NCBI GenBank assembly: GCA_963169105.1
Contig: OY720633.1
Span: 139,544,700 to 139,608,699 of the forward strand
Source of the DNA: Ceriagrion tenellum
Taxonomy: Eukaryota > Arthropoda > Insecta > Odonata > Coenagrionidae
Length of the DNA: 64,000 bases
Reading direction: 5' to 3'
In this document: positions 60,421-64,000 of the stretch, piece after piece
Numbering within the stretch: position 1 is the stretch's first letter
Layout of the letters: every line of letters begins with the position of its first letter
Program-made: the position numbers and the translations under genes
Notes under the pieces: generated by a model
What the model was told of the DNA's origin: nothing
Seen by the model: the letters and a program-made list of their open reading frames with translations, nothing else
Database searches by the model: none

Positions 60421-61645
60421 GTCGAAGAATAGTTGTGTCGGCAGTGATTGCGCGTCTTATAACCTTGAGCGGGCTGCTGTAGGAAAACTGTTTGGCGTAT
60501 GCCATCTTCAGAGAAACCCCATTTTCAACGAAAAATTTTTCGTGTACTACGCGTTGCATTAAAACTTTTGCTTAATGTAAAATTCTTCTTCTTCTTCCCC
60601 AGACGCTATTTAATTTTGCTCTGACTCTTAAGCACCATGACAAGTATGACCTTGGAAAACAATTTAAATGTCCAATTCGAACCCGTTAGTTGTCCATTAC
60701 GATTTTTACTGTTTTTTCTCATAATCAAACTTTAGTATCAAGAAAATAGGTATATTTTTAAAAATTCATATTTTCACCATCATTCTAAGGCATATATGTG
60801 TTTTGCACTCATTTGAAAGGCTATCTGTTGACTTTAGAGCCGTAGATTAAAACCCAGGCCTAAACTTCGTGAATGAAAAAGAAAACGATTAGCCTCGGGT
60901 GTAACTGCATGAGTTTGATTCATATAGAAAGAATAACAGTGATTTTATTATTCCACCATGTAGATAAGAAAAACAGGGCTCGAATGTTGACGTGCAAAAT
61001 TGAAACCCGGAACACGTTTTGTTAAAATAATAAGTTTTAATATTTTATTCACCGTGCTGGCAAAATTAACTTACCTTTTTTCAACAATGTGCCATTTAAC
61101 GACATAAATTTAACTGGTCCATCAAAAGGGAGTATTTAAATATTTTTTACTTAAACTTCGGCGGGGAAGAAGAAAATCATGGACAGCTGCACTAATAATA
61201 GTCCTAAATGTCCAAACGAGGCACCATTTTCCATAAAACTTGAATGATATGAGCAAAATTAGTGAAAATCACAGGAGAGATGAAAATCCCTGCAGCTTCT
61301 GCCTGTACTTGATAGATTCGTCTTGTGGAAAAATTTCAGTTGGAGAACAACGGGAGAATCACTACCCAAAGCGAGAAGTACGGTGCAATTATTCTTTTCA
61401 TGTTGCTTTGCTTTTTCTCATTTGTCGTGGGTGTTGGCGGTGGAAGTTGGGACGGGAAGTGTGACTCGCGAGGTTTCTTTCTTTTTTTTAAACGCGGAGA
61501 GCTAGCGAAAACTTCTGCACCTCCCAACCTCTCGTTATTTCTACCGTATAATTATCGCCTTCCAACTCCGCCGCTAGGCGACGCCCCGTTCGTTGTTCTC
61601 TCTCGCAGCAGGGCGGGCGAGGGACGCGATGCCCTTGAGCGCTTC

Positions 61646-61677
<32 letters not shown>

Positions 61678-62040
61678 GGGCGTTTATTGCGCCGTCATTT
61701 TGTGTATCGCTAGCTCTTCCATCTCTCTTAATTTTTTTCGTGTCTCATTCCGTTTTCTCCTCTAATACTGTGCCATTGGGCCATTACCTCGCTCAAAGGA
61801 AAGCGTATAAATACCATAATTGTTTCAAGTAGATTTTTGAGCATAAAACTGTCTTAACTGACATAAACCTTTCATTAGTAGCCAAAATATCCAATATCGG
61901 TTGTGATAAATTCTTAAGGTTACTAATAAGTAATACTACTCTGAAATAATGGAAGGATTTGTGGGCTAGTGCAAGTTTCGTTGAACTATAAACAATGACT
62001 GTCTGGTTTTAATTTTCTATCGGTGAATGACTGAAATAAA
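60421..62040. other. AT-rich DNA with a GC/GT patch, no gene seen
   Basis: Between the two repeat copies. A GC-richer part (61430-61760) holds a GT microsatellite. No supported gene. Confidence 0.45.
61647..61679. repeat. (GT)n microsatellite
   Basis: About 33 bp of near-perfect TG repeats within a GC-richer patch. Confidence 0.92.
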
Positions 62041-62044
62041 TTCT

Positions 62045-62642
62045 ATGAACAATTACGTCCTAAAATTGGCTCCCATAAAATATCTCCACATGTTTCCGCC
62101 ATTTTTCTACCCGTTTACTATTATAAATTCATTTATACGTGTGAATAAGGCAGACAGTTATGGAGAAGTCTATTCTACATTTTCAATGGAAATCAACGGT
62201 GAATGTTTTTAAGTCAATAGCCTTCTCAGCGTATTGCTTTGCCATGATAACTTTTATTTACTTGTCTCCACGATGAATTCCTCTTCTGAGCGGAGAAGTT
62301 TTGCTAAGGCACAGTTTTTATCCTAGTAATTGCCGAATCAAGCATGGAACAGCAAGATTAATAATATCTTCGTATTTTATAAAAGTAATGAAATGGAGTT
62401 TGTCGCTCTTGTGTGACGATACATTTTTCAATGTCACAAACGATCTCGAGAGGAGATCTGAATTGAAGAAATTGGTTGAGAGAGTGAGAGTAGCGTCTTC
62501 GAAAATTGTCAAAGTAATATACGAAATCCGGGGTTTTCGTAATATTTTCTTATTCCCCTAATCCCATCTGCCCTCCCACTCCCCATTCAATATCTCACGA
62601 GGACATCTCAAGGCATTTATTGGAATGCGCTCCTGTCGCGAT
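62045..62642. repeat. Diverged direct repeat, copy B
   Basis: Second copy of the ~590-bp unit, offset by about 2,475-2,480 bp from copy A. Similar frames on the minus strand of both copies (ending KYEDII) follow from shared nucleotides, with stops and shifts, so coding is not supported. Confidence 0.85.
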
Positions 62643-64000
62643 TGGTGCCACCGACAATACTCATTTGCTGCCAAGGTAAGGAGGTCGCCAAAACCAAGTT
62701 GAGGTCCGGGCGTCGTGCCCTAATACACACGAACCGATCAAGTAGGGATTAAATACGACACAGCCGTTATAGATTCGACTCTACTATCAGTGTGAAAAAT
62801 CGCTTATGCATGTAACTGAAATTAGGTGGCACGTTAAAGGCAAATCAGTTGGGAAGAGATTTTTAGGACAATTATCAAGAAGTTTTGGTGAAATGATTGT
62901 GCTGTCGTTTTCAGGGGTCTTAGTGCGAGATTATAATACATGACAGCATAAGTGGTTAAGAATGTCATGAGAAAAGATGAAACAAGTTTCTTCAAAAATA
63001 TAAGTCGATAATAGATGTGTCATGGGTGCTCCTTGATCACAGCGTTTAATACTGCACTTTATTTATAAAATACTGATACAGATAGCTTCAAATTCAGAAC
63101 TCTTAAAACTAAAATGGTGAGCAAACAGATAGCTACACATAAATTCTTGCCCCGTCACTTAACCGGTCAGGTCCTTCATTCCCGCCGAAGTTCCACAGAA
63201 CTGGCTAGTAGAGAACCTGATCCAAGTAGAATTCTCATGCAACATTCTTTGGTTAAAAACCAGATCTTAAATAACTACTTTTAATGCCTGCGTTGGGAAA
63301 TGTTGACCTGAAGTCATTATGAATGTTCTGTTACTGTTAGTTTGCTAAGTTATTTATTGGATATTGCTCTTTTTAACTGAAATAAAATTATGCTACATCA
63401 AAGCAGCAATATAAGGATACCTATATTTTTGTTACTCAGCTGTTAACGATTCTATCTTCCTAAGATATTAATATGTTCCTTCAGAAGTTCTCAGTACAGG
63501 ATACGATTTTATCTTGCAGCATCCGCCTTCAGAAACTCTCATCACTTGCAAAATGGAGGTAAAATGATACCTTTTAATTCGCTTGGAATGACTGTTTGGT
63601 AGTAGTTAGTTAAGTAAATGTTTGTAAAAGTATTTCTATAGCCCGCCACCACACTCAGCTTCAAGATAAAAGTATACAGTAATTTTGGTCATTACTGTAC
63701 ATTGATAGACCATTGTAGAGAGCCAAAGGTAGCCCCTACTAATGCAACTAATGTATGTGCAACTAATTTATGTGCAACTAATGAATACAACAAAATCAGA
63801 GCTTCAAAAACTATTTTGCAGGCTATTATCAAACTTCCCTGCTGATAGAATGCCTTCTAGGCTAGCGCGACTCATCTCGCTATATGTTTCTTACTTGCAT
63901 GCCGAGCAAGACGCCACATGGAAAAATCATGATAAGAGACATTTGTCATGATAGTAATCTAGACTTAGTCGTGTTTGATTAGCTTAACTTTAACCCATCT
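62643..64000. other. AT-rich DNA, no gene seen
   Basis: No supported gene up to the window end, apart from a short tandem repeat at 63744-63788. Confidence 0.45.
63744..63788. repeat. 15-bp tandem repeat, three units
   Basis: Three units starting GCAACTAAT: GCAACTAATGTATGT, GCAACTAATTTATGT, GCAACTAATGAATAC. Confidence 0.8.

Noticed and set aside
1..64000. CRISPR arrays, operons, ribosome binding sites and rRNA genes
   Set aside because: None seen; the window is eukaryotic in character (splice sites, LINEs, LTR element), so bacterial-type features are not expected.

Overview
The window is eukaryotic nuclear DNA, most likely from an arthropod and probably an insect. It is AT-rich with few long open frames. 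Its recognisable content is the transposon mix typical of arthropods: a BEL/Pao LTR retrotransposon, Penelope-like, LINE, MULE, Helitron and Harbinger-like remnants, and a repeat widespread in arthropods. One convincing coding exon is visible, with a pyrimidine-rich acceptor and a GTACGT donor. The species cannot be named from the sequence.

Layout. 352-1015: a decayed Helitron N-terminal ORF (+) meets a decayed MULE transposase (-). 2.9-6.4 kb: GC-rich, strand-biased purine/pyrimidine islands with G-quadruplex motifs. 6444-6968: a 525-bp Harbinger-like MITE with 25-bp inverted ends. 13.76 kb: a hammerhead-ribozyme-like core. 15.56-16.51 kb: a 5'-truncated LINE (-) between 14-bp target duplications. 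19.0-19.5 kb: a second LINE 3' fragment (-). 19.9-20.5 kb: a CpG-containing island. 24.5-25.06 kb: a Penelope-like GIY-YIG remnant (+) interrupted by a 158-bp insert carrying an antisense hammerhead-like core. 26.64 kb: a LINE 3' end with a GAT tail. 30.26 kb: an arthropod-type interspersed repeat. 33.4 kb: a CR1/Jockey-like RT scrap. 37,568-44,437: a complete BEL/Pao element on the minus strand. 52,164-52,301: a coding exon (+) for a single-pass membrane segment. 57.1 kb: a tRNA-like pol III-type segment. 59.57-60.16 and 62.05-62.64 kb: two diverged copies of a ~580-bp unit.

The best reading is mostly intronic or intergenic DNA of a large gene on the plus strand, a cell-surface receptor or adhesion protein judged by its lone transmembrane exon, filled with transposon debris of different ages. 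The BEL element is the youngest insertion. Its two 517-bp LTRs look identical base for base, yet its gag-pol frame carries four in-frame stops, all TGA, plus one frameshift. It was therefore probably copied from an already defective template, with proteins supplied by an intact relative. The hammerhead-like motifs fit the known association of these ribozymes with Penelope-like elements.
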